From the NCBI GenBank assembly GCA_018679315.1, contig JAHHLF010000028.1, forward strand, positions 1-6,348: 6,348 nucleotides of DNA, in the 5' to 3' direction. The notes beneath the pieces are model-generated. The model saw nothing but the letters and a program-made list of their open reading frames with translations, searched no databases and was not told the DNA's origin. The position numbers were made by a program, and so were the translations under genes. Of the stretch, positions 1 to 6,065 are shown piece by piece. This stretch comes from Bacteroidia bacterium. GTDB taxonomy: Bacteria; Bacteroidota; Bacteroidia; Flavobacteriales; Flavobacteriaceae. Position 1 is the first letter of the stretch. Each line of letters begins with the position of its first letter.

Positions 1-342
1 TCCCTGATCATACATGGAATCGACGAAGTAAAAGGAGTTGATATAAACATACTGGACTTAAGAGAAATAGAAAATACCGTTTGTGACTACTTCATTATTT
101 GTAACGGAACTTCTAATACGCACGTAAACGCTATAGTAAATTCAATCCAAAAGACAGTTAGCAAAGCTATTCATGACAAACCATGGCATGTAGAAGGCTC
201 CGATAATGCAGAATGGGTCTTACTCGATTATGTGAACGTAGTGGTTCATGTATTTCAAAAGCACACACGCGAATTTTACGATATTGAAGCGTTGTGGGGC
301 GATGCCAAAGTTACTTTGGTAGAACGCAGTTATAATGTATAA
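1..342 (+). CDS. rsfS: Ribosome silencing factor RsfS (Iojap family), 5'-truncated by window edge
   Basis: RsfS binds ribosomal protein uL14 on the large subunit and blocks subunit joining, which shuts down translation when nutrients are scarce; it is cytosolic. The frame is open from base 1, gives 113 residues and ends at TAA 340-342. Visible family hallmarks are ENTVCDYFIICNGTSNTHV (about residues 24-42), then HVEGSDNAEWVLLDY, then VVVHVFQKHTREFYDIEALW. Together these form the alpha/beta Iojap fold with its conserved EG, W, LDY, HVF, R-x-FY and LW positions. No start codon is visible at the left edge. Family members are usually about 105-130 residues, so only roughly ten N-terminal residues should be missing. 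The stop lies 4 nt before the ftsH start, which suggests co-transcription. Nothing in the visible part looks broken. Identification is firm; the exact start cannot be given. Confidence 0.95.
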   Translation, partial: SLIIHGIDEVKGVDINILDLREIENTVCDYFIICNGTSNTHVNAIVNSIQKTVSKAIHDKPWHVEGSDNAEWVLLDYVNVVVHVFQKHTREFYDIEALWGDAKVTLVERSYNV

Positions 343-346
343 GTAA

Positions 347-2335
347 ATGGCGAAAGAGAACAAAACACCACAAGAGAGACCCAGATTTAATGCCTGGTGG
401 ATATATGGTCTTATAGCCATCTTGATCATAGGCTTCCAGTTTTTGGGCAGTGATAGTATCTCTGCCACAAAAAAGACGCCCACTTCTGAGTTGCAAGAGT
501 ACTTGAGAAATGGAGATATTACCAAGATCCTGATAATTACAAACACCAATCAGGCAAAGGTATTTTTATCGGATGAAGCCCTGGCTAAAGATGTGCATAA
601 GGATGTATCTAAACCTCCTTTATTCCCTAGTGCTACACCAATTCCTCAGTATGTATTAAATATTGGCGACTTGCAGATCTTCCAGAATGATATCAGTGAA
701 ATTAAAAAGGATAACAACCTGGATACCATTGTCGAATTTGATAAGGAATCCAATGTCTTCATGGATATCCTTTTGTCCATGTTGCCATTTGTAGTGATCA
801 TTGGTATATGGATCTACCTCATGCGAAGGATGTCTGGAGGTGCCGGTGGCGGTGCAGGCGGACAGATCTTTAATATTGGTAAATCCAAGGCAAAACTCTT
901 TGATGAGAAAACAGATACACGCACTTCTTTTAAAGATGTAGCCGGACTTGAAGGTGCGAAGGAAGAAGTCGAGGAGATCGTAGAATTCCTGAAAAATCCT
1001 GATAAATACACCTCTCTGGGAGGTAAGATCCCCAAGGGTGCCCTCTTAGTAGGACCCCCGGGTACGGGTAAAACCCTTTTGGCGAAGGCGGTTGCCGGGG
1101 AAGCAAAGGTTCCTTTCTTCTCTCTCTCAGGATCAGATTTTGTTGAAATGTTTGTTGGTGTCGGTGCCTCAAGAGTGCGTGATCTCTTTAAACAGGCAAA
1201 GGACAAATCTCCTGCCATCATCTTTATTGATGAGATCGATGCTATCGGAAGGGCAAGAGGAAAAAATAATTTTACCGGTTCAAATGATGAACGTGAGAAT
1301 ACATTAAATCAACTGCTAACCGAAATGGATGGGTTCGGAACCAATACGAATGTGATCGTCTTGGCTGCGACTAACCGTGCCGATGTGCTGGATAAAGCCT
1401 TAATGCGAGCCGGACGATTCGATCGTCAGATCTATGTCGACTTACCCGATATCCGCGAGCGTAAAGAGATCTTTGAAGTGCACCTGCGCCCTATTAAAAC
1501 TGCGGAGACACTCGACCTTGATTTTCTTGCCAGGCAAACACCAGGTTTTTCAGGTGCCGATATTGCAAACGTATGTAATGAGGCTGCTCTTATCGCTGCC
1601 AGAAAGGAAAAGAAAGCAGTTGAGAAACAGGATTTCCTGGATGCAGTAGATAGGATCGTAGGCGGACTCGAAAAGAAAAATAAGATCATTACGCCCGGTG
1701 AGAAAAAGACGATCGCCTATCATGAGGCTGGACATGCAACAGTGAGCTGGATGTTAGAACATGCAGCCCCGCTTGTTAAGGTGACTATTGTACCGCGAGG
1801 TCAGTCCTTGGGCGCTGCCTGGTACCTACCTGAAGAGCGTCTGATCGTCCGACCCGAACAAATGAAAGACGAAATGTGCGCGACACTTGGCGGACGAGCT
1901 GCAGAAAAAGTGATCTTTGATAAAATTTCTACCGGTGCCTTAAGCGATCTTGAAAAGATCACGAAACAGGCCAGGGCTATGGTGACTATTTACGGCTTGA
2001 ATGAAGAGATTGGAAACCTGACGTATTATGATTCTTCCGGGCAGTCTGAATATGGCTTTACCAAGCCTTATAGTGAAGAAACAGCGCAAAAGATTGATGC
2101 AGAAATTTCTAAGATCATTGAAGAACAGTACGAGCGGGCATTGCTAGTATTGGAAGAAAATAAGGACAAACTTATCGAACTAGCAGAGCGATTACTGGAG
2201 AAAGAGGTTATCTTCAAGGAAGACCTTGAAAAGATCTTTGGTGAACGGCCATTCGAAAATAATGGAACTGAACAAGAGGTTCCCGTAGCACCTGCTGAAG
2301 TATCCAGCGAAGAATCAGCTGAAGAGAAAACGTAA
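347..2335 (+). CDS. ftsH: ATP-dependent zinc metalloprotease FtsH
   Basis: Membrane-anchored AAA+ protease, a hexamer that extracts and degrades damaged membrane proteins and some regulatory cytosolic ones. The 662 residues show the full architecture. TM helix 1 is at about 16-34, a periplasmic domain at about 35-140, and TM helix 2 at about 141-158. A Gly-rich linker SGGAGGGAGG (163-172) follows. In the AAA module, Walker A is GPPGTGKT (236-243), the pore motif MFVGVGA is at 268-274, Walker B is IIFIDEID (291-298), and the second region of homology has arginine fingers R357 and R360 in AGRFDR. The zinc site is HEAGH (459-463), with D534 in GALSDLE the likely third ligand by comparison with E. 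coli. The acidic tail after about 635 is low-complexity. ATG 347 is the natural start because it places TM1 correctly and follows rsfS by 4 nt. No Shine-Dalgarno precedes it. All catalytic residues seem intact. Downstream lie a LUD gene and phospholipid genes. Confidence 0.98.
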   Translation: MAKENKTPQERPRFNAWWIYGLIAILIIGFQFLGSDSISATKKTPTSELQEYLRNGDITKILIITNTNQAKVFLSDEALAKDVHKDVSKPPLFPSATPIPQYVLNIGDLQIFQNDISEIKKDNNLDTIVEFDKESNVFMDILLSMLPFVVIIGIWIYLMRRMSGGAGGGAGGQIFNIGKSKAKLFDEKTDTRTSFKDVAGLEGAKEEVEEIVEFLKNPDKYTSLGGKIPKGALLVGPPGTGKTLLAKAVAGEAKVPFFSLSGSDFVEMFVGVGASRVRDLFKQAKDKSPAIIFIDEIDAIGRARGKNNFTGSNDERENTLNQLLTEMDGFGTNTNVIVLAATNRADVLDKALMRAGRFDRQIYVDLPDIRERKEIFEVHLRPIKTAETLDLDFLARQTPGFSGADIANVCNEAALIAARKEKKAVEKQDFLDAVDRIVGGLEKKNKIITPGEKKTIAYHEAGHATVSWMLEHAAPLVKVTIVPRGQSLGAAWYLPEERLIVRPEQMKDEMCATLGGRAAEKVIFDKISTGALSDLEKITKQARAMVTIYGLNEEIGNLTYYDSSGQSEYGFTKPYSEETAQKIDAEISKIIEEQYERALLVLEENKDKLIELAERLLEKEVIFKEDLEKIFGERPFENNGTEQEVPVAPAEVSSEESAEEKT

Positions 2336-2386
2336 GTATTTCCAATCTCGTTTAGTACTTTCGTATACGAGTATGGAAGCAATATA
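2336..2386 (+). promoter_or_regulatory. ftsH-LUD gap: possible -7 element, 10-bp palindrome and weak SD
   Basis: This 51-nt gap is the longest inside the + strand gene run. TACTTTCG at 2356-2363 differs by one base from the Bacteroidota -7 consensus TAnnTTTG, but no well-spaced TTG-type -33 element is evident upstream. A perfect 10-bp palindrome, TCGTATACGA, covers 2361-2370 and overlaps the end of that box. GGAAG at 2375-2379 lies 7 nt before the ATG at 2387 and is a plausible weak ribosome binding site. There is no terminator-like hairpin with a T tract, so read-through from ftsH remains likely. An internal promoter is a guess. Confidence 0.3.
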
Positions 2387-2998
2387 ATGGGGTTTTTAGA
2401 TTATTTATTTGGCGGCGGGAAAAAGAAACCTACCAAAGAAACGGTGGAAACACGCGGTGTCCACATGCCCGATCTGGCCATACCCATAGATGAAAAATTC
2501 ACTATTCACTTTAAGAAAAATGGTGGCAAGTTCTTGTACTGCGATTCCTTTAGAGAAGTTTCCGAAGCACTAAAAAATATTATAGAAGAAAACGACTGGG
2601 TAGGAAACCCTTTTTATACTCTCAATTCCCAATTGGCGGATCGCTTCTCCCAGATCGGACTTAATTTCACTCAAAAGGCGAAGGAGAGTGAGGTCTTCTT
2701 TACTACCTGTGAACACCTTATCGCACAAAACGGATCAATCCTGGTTAGTTCAAGACAGCTTCATGAAAAGAAGCTCCATGAAGTTCCTGCCAATGTGATC
2801 GTTTTTGCCACAACGAGTCAGCTTGTTGAGACTATAGGCGAAGGCCTAAAAGTTATCAAAAACAAATACAAGAAAGGTATCCCTGACAACATTACTACCA
2901 TCAAACATTTCCAATATTCCAATACGGAAGACGATGATTTTCTAACATACGGAAGTAGTTCCAAACACCTTTATTTATTATTACTGGAAGACCTGTAG
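2387..2998 (+). CDS. LUD (LutC/YkgG-type) domain protein, role unknown
   Basis: A 203-residue soluble protein with no signal peptide or clear membrane segment. The N-terminus is short and basic (GGGKKKPTK, 9-17). The resemblance to the LUD domain of lactate-utilisation protein LutC lies in CEHLIAQNGSILVSS (108-122), matching the family's A-x-TGT-(I/L)-(L/V) region, then VPANVIVFATTSQLVETIGE (133-152), and a final beta strand KHLYLLLLEDL (193-203). The loop of true LutC proteins that carries GPS-x-T-x-DIE and G-x-HGP is replaced by an acidic loop and YGSSSKHL, so the usual active-site-like region is not conserved. There are no LutA or LutB neighbours. The gene sits between ftsH and cdsA, its stop is 1 nt before the cdsA start, and GGAAG lies 7 nt before its ATG. 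Family assignment is fairly sure; a lactate role is unlikely, and a link to membrane or lipid upkeep is inference from position only. Confidence 0.8.
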   Translation: MGFLDYLFGGGKKKPTKETVETRGVHMPDLAIPIDEKFTIHFKKNGGKFLYCDSFREVSEALKNIIEENDWVGNPFYTLNSQLADRFSQIGLNFTQKAKESEVFFTTCEHLIAQNGSILVSSRQLHEKKLHEVPANVIVFATTSQLVETIGEGLKVIKNKYKKGIPDNITTIKHFQYSNTEDDDFLTYGSSSKHLYLLLLEDL

Positions 2999-2999
2999 G

Positions 3000-3803
3000 A
3001 TGAAAGAATTGATCACGCGGGTATTGACGGGTGCAGTTTACGTAGTCATATTATTGGCCGCAGTATTTTTGAGTTCCGATGCTTTCGATTTTCTCTTTAT
3101 GATTTTTGGCCTGGCCTGCCTGTATGAATTCAAAAGGCTTGTGGCCCTAAAAGGATACCACATCTTTATCCTCTATCTGGCCCTTTGGTGGGCTTTTATC
3201 TATTTTGTTACAGACCAGCTCGCCATATATATTTTGCTGGCAGTAACTGTCTTGGTAAATATCTATCTTATTGTCTATCTATTCTCCCCGGAACTTAAAA
3301 TAGAATCGACGCTGCATAAATTTATTATAGGACTATTTTACGTTGGTGGCGGTTGTATCTTTTTAACTATGATACCCTACAAAGAAAATATCTTTTCACA
3401 ATTCCTGATACTGGGTATTTTTGTAATGGTATGGGTTAATGATTCCTTTGCCTATATGGTGGGCTCTTTGTTTGGGAGAAATAAACTTTTTCCTGCAGTT
3501 TCACCAAAAAAAACGATCGAAGGCAGTATAGGGGGAATGGTTTTTGCCCTTGTGGCTGCCTATATTCTCGCTCAATATGATTCCTTGCTTACACTCCCGC
3601 AATGGTTAGTCTTGGCTCTCATAGTCATTAGTATGGGCGATCTAGGAGACCTGGTAGAATCTAAACTAAAACGACAGGCGGGTGTGAAAGACAGCGGAGC
3701 GATATTGCCAGGCCACGGTGGCATGTTAGATCGTTTAGATAGCCTTATTTTTGCTGCTCCATTTGCATTTCTAATGCTTAATTTGATCACCTATGTTTCA
3801 TAA
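3000..3803 (+). CDS. cdsA: Phosphatidate cytidylyltransferase (CDP-diacylglycerol synthase)
   Basis: Integral membrane enzyme that converts phosphatidic acid and CTP to CDP-diacylglycerol and pyrophosphate, the branch point for all bacterial glycerophospholipids. The 267-residue protein is mostly hydrophobic with about seven or eight membrane segments. The family signature is complete at residues 221-247: S221, K224-R225, K230-D231, G233, then LPGHGG (236-241) and DRLD (244-247). Upstream, VWVNDSFAYMVGSLFGRNK (144-162) followed by SPKKTIEGSIGG (168-179) is also typical and includes the acidic D148 thought to help bind metal and CTP. The length matches the family norm. ATG 3000 starts 1 nt after the LUD stop, with AGG abutting it and GGAAG about 9 nt upstream. 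The last 11 nt overlap psd, so translational coupling is likely. No damage or odd composition is seen. Confidence 0.97.
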   Translation: MKELITRVLTGAVYVVILLAAVFLSSDAFDFLFMIFGLACLYEFKRLVALKGYHIFILYLALWWAFIYFVTDQLAIYILLAVTVLVNIYLIVYLFSPELKIESTLHKFIIGLFYVGGGCIFLTMIPYKENIFSQFLILGIFVMVWVNDSFAYMVGSLFGRNKLFPAVSPKKTIEGSIGGMVFALVAAYILAQYDSLLTLPQWLVLALIVISMGDLGDLVESKLKRQAGVKDSGAILPGHGGMLDRLDSLIFAAPFAFLMLNLITYVS

Positions 3804-4458
3804 AGAAGGTTTTACCATAATCCTGATTAGTTTCTTCCTGGTGGCGATCATTGCGCTATTAGCTCACTTTTTTGTGAAGATACCGGGATTGCGCATGGGA
3901 ATTCAAATAGCTGCGCTGATAGCACTTGTCCTTGTACTTCAGTTTTTCAGAAACCCAAAACGTAGTGCCGACCAAAACCCGGACCATATCCTGGCCCCTG
4001 CAGATGGCAAAGTGGTTATAATAGATGAAGTACATGAGCCAGAATATTTTAAGGATAAGCGTCGACAAGTTTCCATATTTATGTCGCCTATAAATGTCCA
4101 TGTTACACGATATCCGGCCAGTGGAGTGATCGCTTTCTCTAAGTACCACCCCGGAAAATACCTTGTAGCCTGGCATCCTAAATCCAGTACCAAGAATGAG
4201 CGAACCACAGTTGTTGTCAAGACATCTGAATTTGGTGACATCTTGTATCGGCAGATCGCCGGAGCCGTAGCCAGGCGGATTGTCAATTATGCACAGGAGG
4301 GGGATACTGTTATCCAGGGAAGCGATGCGGGATTTATTAAATTTGGTTCCCGAGTAGATCTCTTTCTACCCCTGGATGCTAAAATAAATGTATCCAAGGA
4401 TGAGCATGTAGTAGGTGCGAAAACCATTATCGCGACGACGAATAATGAAAAAGAATAA
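3793..4458 (+). CDS. psd: Phosphatidylserine decarboxylase, short membrane-anchored type
   Basis: Pyruvoyl-dependent enzyme that decarboxylates phosphatidylserine to phosphatidylethanolamine at the inner membrane. The 221-residue proenzyme has two N-terminal membrane helices (about 8-27 and 35-51), then RNPKR. LAPADGKVV (67-75) carries the conserved Asp (D71), and SPINVHVTRYP (98-108) carries the conserved His (H103). FIKFGSRVDLFLP (181-193) holds the self-cleavage site. By family analogy, cleavage between G185 and S186 gives a beta chain of 185 residues and a pyruvoyl-capped alpha chain of 36. It is much shorter than E. coli Psd (322 residues) and matches the compact type common in Bacteroidota, which has GS rather than LGST at the cleavage site. 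The ATG lies inside the 3' end of cdsA (11-nt overlap) without a clear Shine-Dalgarno. Substrate would come from CdsA product through a phosphatidylserine synthase encoded elsewhere. Confidence 0.95.
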   Translation: MFHKEGFTIILISFFLVAIIALLAHFFVKIPGLRMGIQIAALIALVLVLQFFRNPKRSADQNPDHILAPADGKVVIIDEVHEPEYFKDKRRQVSIFMSPINVHVTRYPASGVIAFSKYHPGKYLVAWHPKSSTKNERTTVVVKTSEFGDILYRQIAGAVARRIVNYAQEGDTVIQGSDAGFIKFGSRVDLFLPLDAKINVSKDEHVVGAKTIIATTNNEKE

Positions 4459-4717
4459 CCCTTTATTAGGCAGCTTTGAAGAAGCCGTTGTCTATGTGAA
4501 TTCATATACGGATCCTATTCCGGCCGATCTACTGCTTAAACTTTATGCTTATTACAAGATCGCGAATCAAAATTTCGAGCACCCGGGTAGCAAAAGTGAA
4601 CTGATAAATGCTTTTAAGGCAAATGCCTTGATCCAGGCGCAAAAGATCAAACCTAAAAAGGCCATGAAACTCTATATTGAATTGGTCGATAACCAGCTCA
4701 AAAACATATCTGATTAA
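4445..4717 (+). CDS. Acyl-CoA-binding protein (ACBP family)
   Basis: A 90-residue soluble four-helix protein expected to bind long-chain acyl-CoA in the cytosol and buffer or deliver it for lipid synthesis. The signature LYAYYKIAN (33-41) aligns with the family's Y-x-x-YKQAT helix; a later AMKLYIELV (73-81) aligns with the last helix. By my hand alignment to bovine ACBP, the CoA-contacting residues Y28, Y31, K32, K54 and Y73 correspond to Y34, Y37, K38, K58 and Y77 here. The usual Trp pair (bovine W55 and W58) is replaced by A59 and L62, and the protein has no Trp at all. I chose ATG 4445, which gives the usual ACBP length of 86-90. An upstream in-frame GTG at 4415 would add an Arg-rich stretch that is merely psd read in another frame. 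The gene overlaps psd by 14 nt, which suggests coupling and a role with the phospholipid enzymes. Confidence 0.9.
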   Translation: MKKNNPLLGSFEEAVVYVNSYTDPIPADLLLKLYAYYKIANQNFEHPGSKSELINAFKANALIQAQKIKPKKAMKLYIELVDNQLKNISD

Positions 4718-4737
4718 AAAGTATTCGAGGTTTTAAT
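4713..4737. terminator. Possible weak bidirectional terminator between convergent genes
   Basis: Only 15 nt (4718-4732) separate the ACBP stop from the stop of the opposite-strand membrane enzyme. ATTAAAA (4713-4719) and TTTTAAT (4731-4737) form a perfect 7-bp inverted repeat around an 11-nt loop, spanning both stop codons, so a hairpin can form in transcripts from either side with a U-rich 3' arm. The stem has no G-C pairs and would be weak. It is the only candidate terminator I can see for either transcript. Confidence 0.3.
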
Positions 4738-6004
4738 TTGGTATCGGAAGTACCCGATCCGATTGGCGATCTAAATATGTAAAGTAATAACCGCCAACAA
4801 TGGTAGCCAGGAAATAGGCCCCGACAAGCCAGAACCCAATGGGCAAATATGTGTTAAGACCAAACCAATCTCCCGTAAAAACGAGGATCCCAAGGCCTGC
4901 GATACTTCTCAGCAATTCTATCCAAAAGGAATAGGGTGCACGATCCATTAAAGTTGTGTATCCATAGATCCCCATAAACATAAAAAGGCCGTAGAGCAAT
5001 AAACCACTAATTCCGATCTCGCTATAATTAAAGAACATAAAAAGTAGCAAGGCTAAAGTGGCGATCATTTGGAATACTGCATACCCTTTTAGGTTACCCG
5101 AAGCAGGTGTTTGATATTTTGTGAAATTGTATACATCTTCTATGACAGGCATCGCATAGGCTTCCTTCACATCATCCGGACGCCAGCCGGTGGGCATAAA
5201 CCATATCCTAAACTTATCCCAGGGATCTTTTGTCCGCCAGGAATCCTTCATAATTCGCCAAATATGTTGAAAATTGATCAGTATTGGATTCCAGGTCGCT
5301 GCCGGCTTAAGAACACCATATTGTGGAGGTACATCCTCCATTTCTTCCTGAAAGGTACCAAACCAACGGTCCCATATACACAATATCTGTCCCAGGTTCT
5401 TATCGATATATTCCGGATTTATGGCATGGTGTACCCTGTGCTGGGAGGGGGTAACGATTATGTATTCCAACCAACCTAGTTTACCAATATGCTGGGTATG
5501 ATACCAGAATTGAGCAAACAAATGTATCGGTGCCAAAATAGCGATTACCTGGTGGGGCACGCCCACCAATGCAGCTGGAATTAATAAGATGGGGAAATAG
5601 CCGATAACGTTACTGATGGATTGCCGAAGAGCACACGCCAGGTTAAATTCCTCACTGCTGTGGTGTATCACATGTTGATTCCAGAAAACATTTACATGGT
5701 GACTCAACCTGTGATTCCAATAGCCAGCAAAATCCATCACGATAAAAGCCACCAGCCAGGTAATCCAGGTGGATTTAATTTCCATGAGCGCTAGTTTGTC
5801 AAGGAGATATGGATAGCTAACAAGAATTACGGCCAGGCCCAGGGAATCCTTAATAATATTAGTTAGACCGGAACTTAAACTACTTACCGTATCCAGCACA
5901 TTGTGCTTCTGATCCTTGGCAAAATGGCCATATAGGATCTCTACTAAGAGTAGCACCACAAAAAATGGGATTGCATAAAGTAAGGCATTAGCGTATGCTT
6001 CCAT
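4733..6004 (-). CDS. Sterol desaturase / fatty acid hydroxylase family protein, alkylglycerol monooxygenase-like
   Basis: Integral membrane non-haem diiron oxygenase of 423 residues. The histidine clusters are complete: HRLSHH (98-103), HVIHH (111-115), lone histidines H161, H169 and H172, and HRVHH (189-193). HHSSEEFNLACALRQS (114-129), FWYHT (166-170) and the run from TPSQHRVHH to IDKN and IWDRWFGTF (185-218) closely recall eukaryotic alkylglycerol monooxygenase (AGMO, TMEM195), which cleaves ether lipids with O2 and tetrahydrobiopterin. The length and a C-terminal block of about four hydrophobic helices (about 308-410) also fit AGMO (about 445 residues). About five helices lie in the first 170 residues. 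Substrate is not shown; hydroxylation of a fatty acid, sterol-like or aminolipid is equally possible. The - strand ATG at 6004 gives a sensible N-terminus leading straight into TM1, with no good Shine-Dalgarno. It is convergent to the phospholipid operon. Confidence 0.88.
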   Translation of the reverse strand: MEAYANALLYAIPFFVVLLLVEILYGHFAKDQKHNVLDTVSSLSSGLTNIIKDSLGLAVILVSYPYLLDKLALMEIKSTWITWLVAFIVMDFAGYWNHRLSHHVNVFWNQHVIHHSSEEFNLACALRQSISNVIGYFPILLIPAALVGVPHQVIAILAPIHLFAQFWYHTQHIGKLGWLEYIIVTPSQHRVHHAINPEYIDKNLGQILCIWDRWFGTFQEEMEDVPPQYGVLKPAATWNPILINFQHIWRIMKDSWRTKDPWDKFRIWFMPTGWRPDDVKEAYAMPVIEDVYNFTKYQTPASGNLKGYAVFQMIATLALLLFMFFNYSEIGISGLLLYGLFMFMGIYGYTTLMDRAPYSFWIELLRSIAGLGILVFTGDWFGLNTYLPIGFWLVGAYFLATIVGGYYFTYLDRQSDRVLPIPN

Positions 6005-6065
6005 ACCCTAAATATTTGTCAGTTAAAATTTATAAGCTTGCAATACAATGTTCAGCTCCAAAGGA
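6005..6065 (-). other. Intergenic gap upstream of the AGMO-like gene; no clear promoter or terminator
   Basis: This 61-nt AT-rich gap separates the leucine-rich-repeat gene from the oxygenase gene on the - strand. Read on the - strand, TAAATTTT (6032 down to 6025) differs by one base from the TAnnTTTG -7 consensus. The only TTTG upstream (6062 to 6059) is 26 nt away, too far for a normal -33 element. No stable hairpin with a T tract is visible. The oxygenase could be read through from upstream or have its own weak promoter; the sequence does not decide. Confidence 0.3.

Noticed and set aside
163..172. The Gly-rich stretch of FtsH (residue numbers) as a possible insertion or repeat expansion
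   Set aside because: A Gly-rich linker between the second membrane helix and the AAA domain is normal for FtsH, particularly in this phylum.
220..549. A 109-codon open frame on the - strand
   Set aside because: It lies antisense across the end of rsfS and the start of ftsH, both of which have strong family support, and its translation shows no recognisable motif.
814..1221. A 135-codon open frame on the - strand inside ftsH
   Set aside because: It is antisense to the AAA core with Walker A; its Pro/Ala-rich translation reflects the complement of Gly-rich codons.
2387..2998. Calling the LUD protein lutC (lactate utilisation)
   Set aside because: No LutA or LutB neighbours are present and the characteristic LutC loop residues are not conserved, so the gene symbol would be unsupported.
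4415..4444. An upstream in-frame GTG start for the ACBP gene that adds ten residues
   Set aside because: The added residues are Arg-rich and are just psd codons read in another frame; ATG 4445 gives the normal ACBP length.
5111..5479. A 122-codon open frame on the + strand
   Set aside because: It lies opposite the histidine-cluster region of the membrane oxygenase, has no known motif, and has no ribosome binding site.
6025..6062. A promoter for the AGMO-like gene made of TTTG (6062-6059) and TAAATTTT (6032-6025) on the - strand
   Set aside because: The spacing of 26 nt is too long for the known Bacteroidota promoter and the -7 box has a mismatch.
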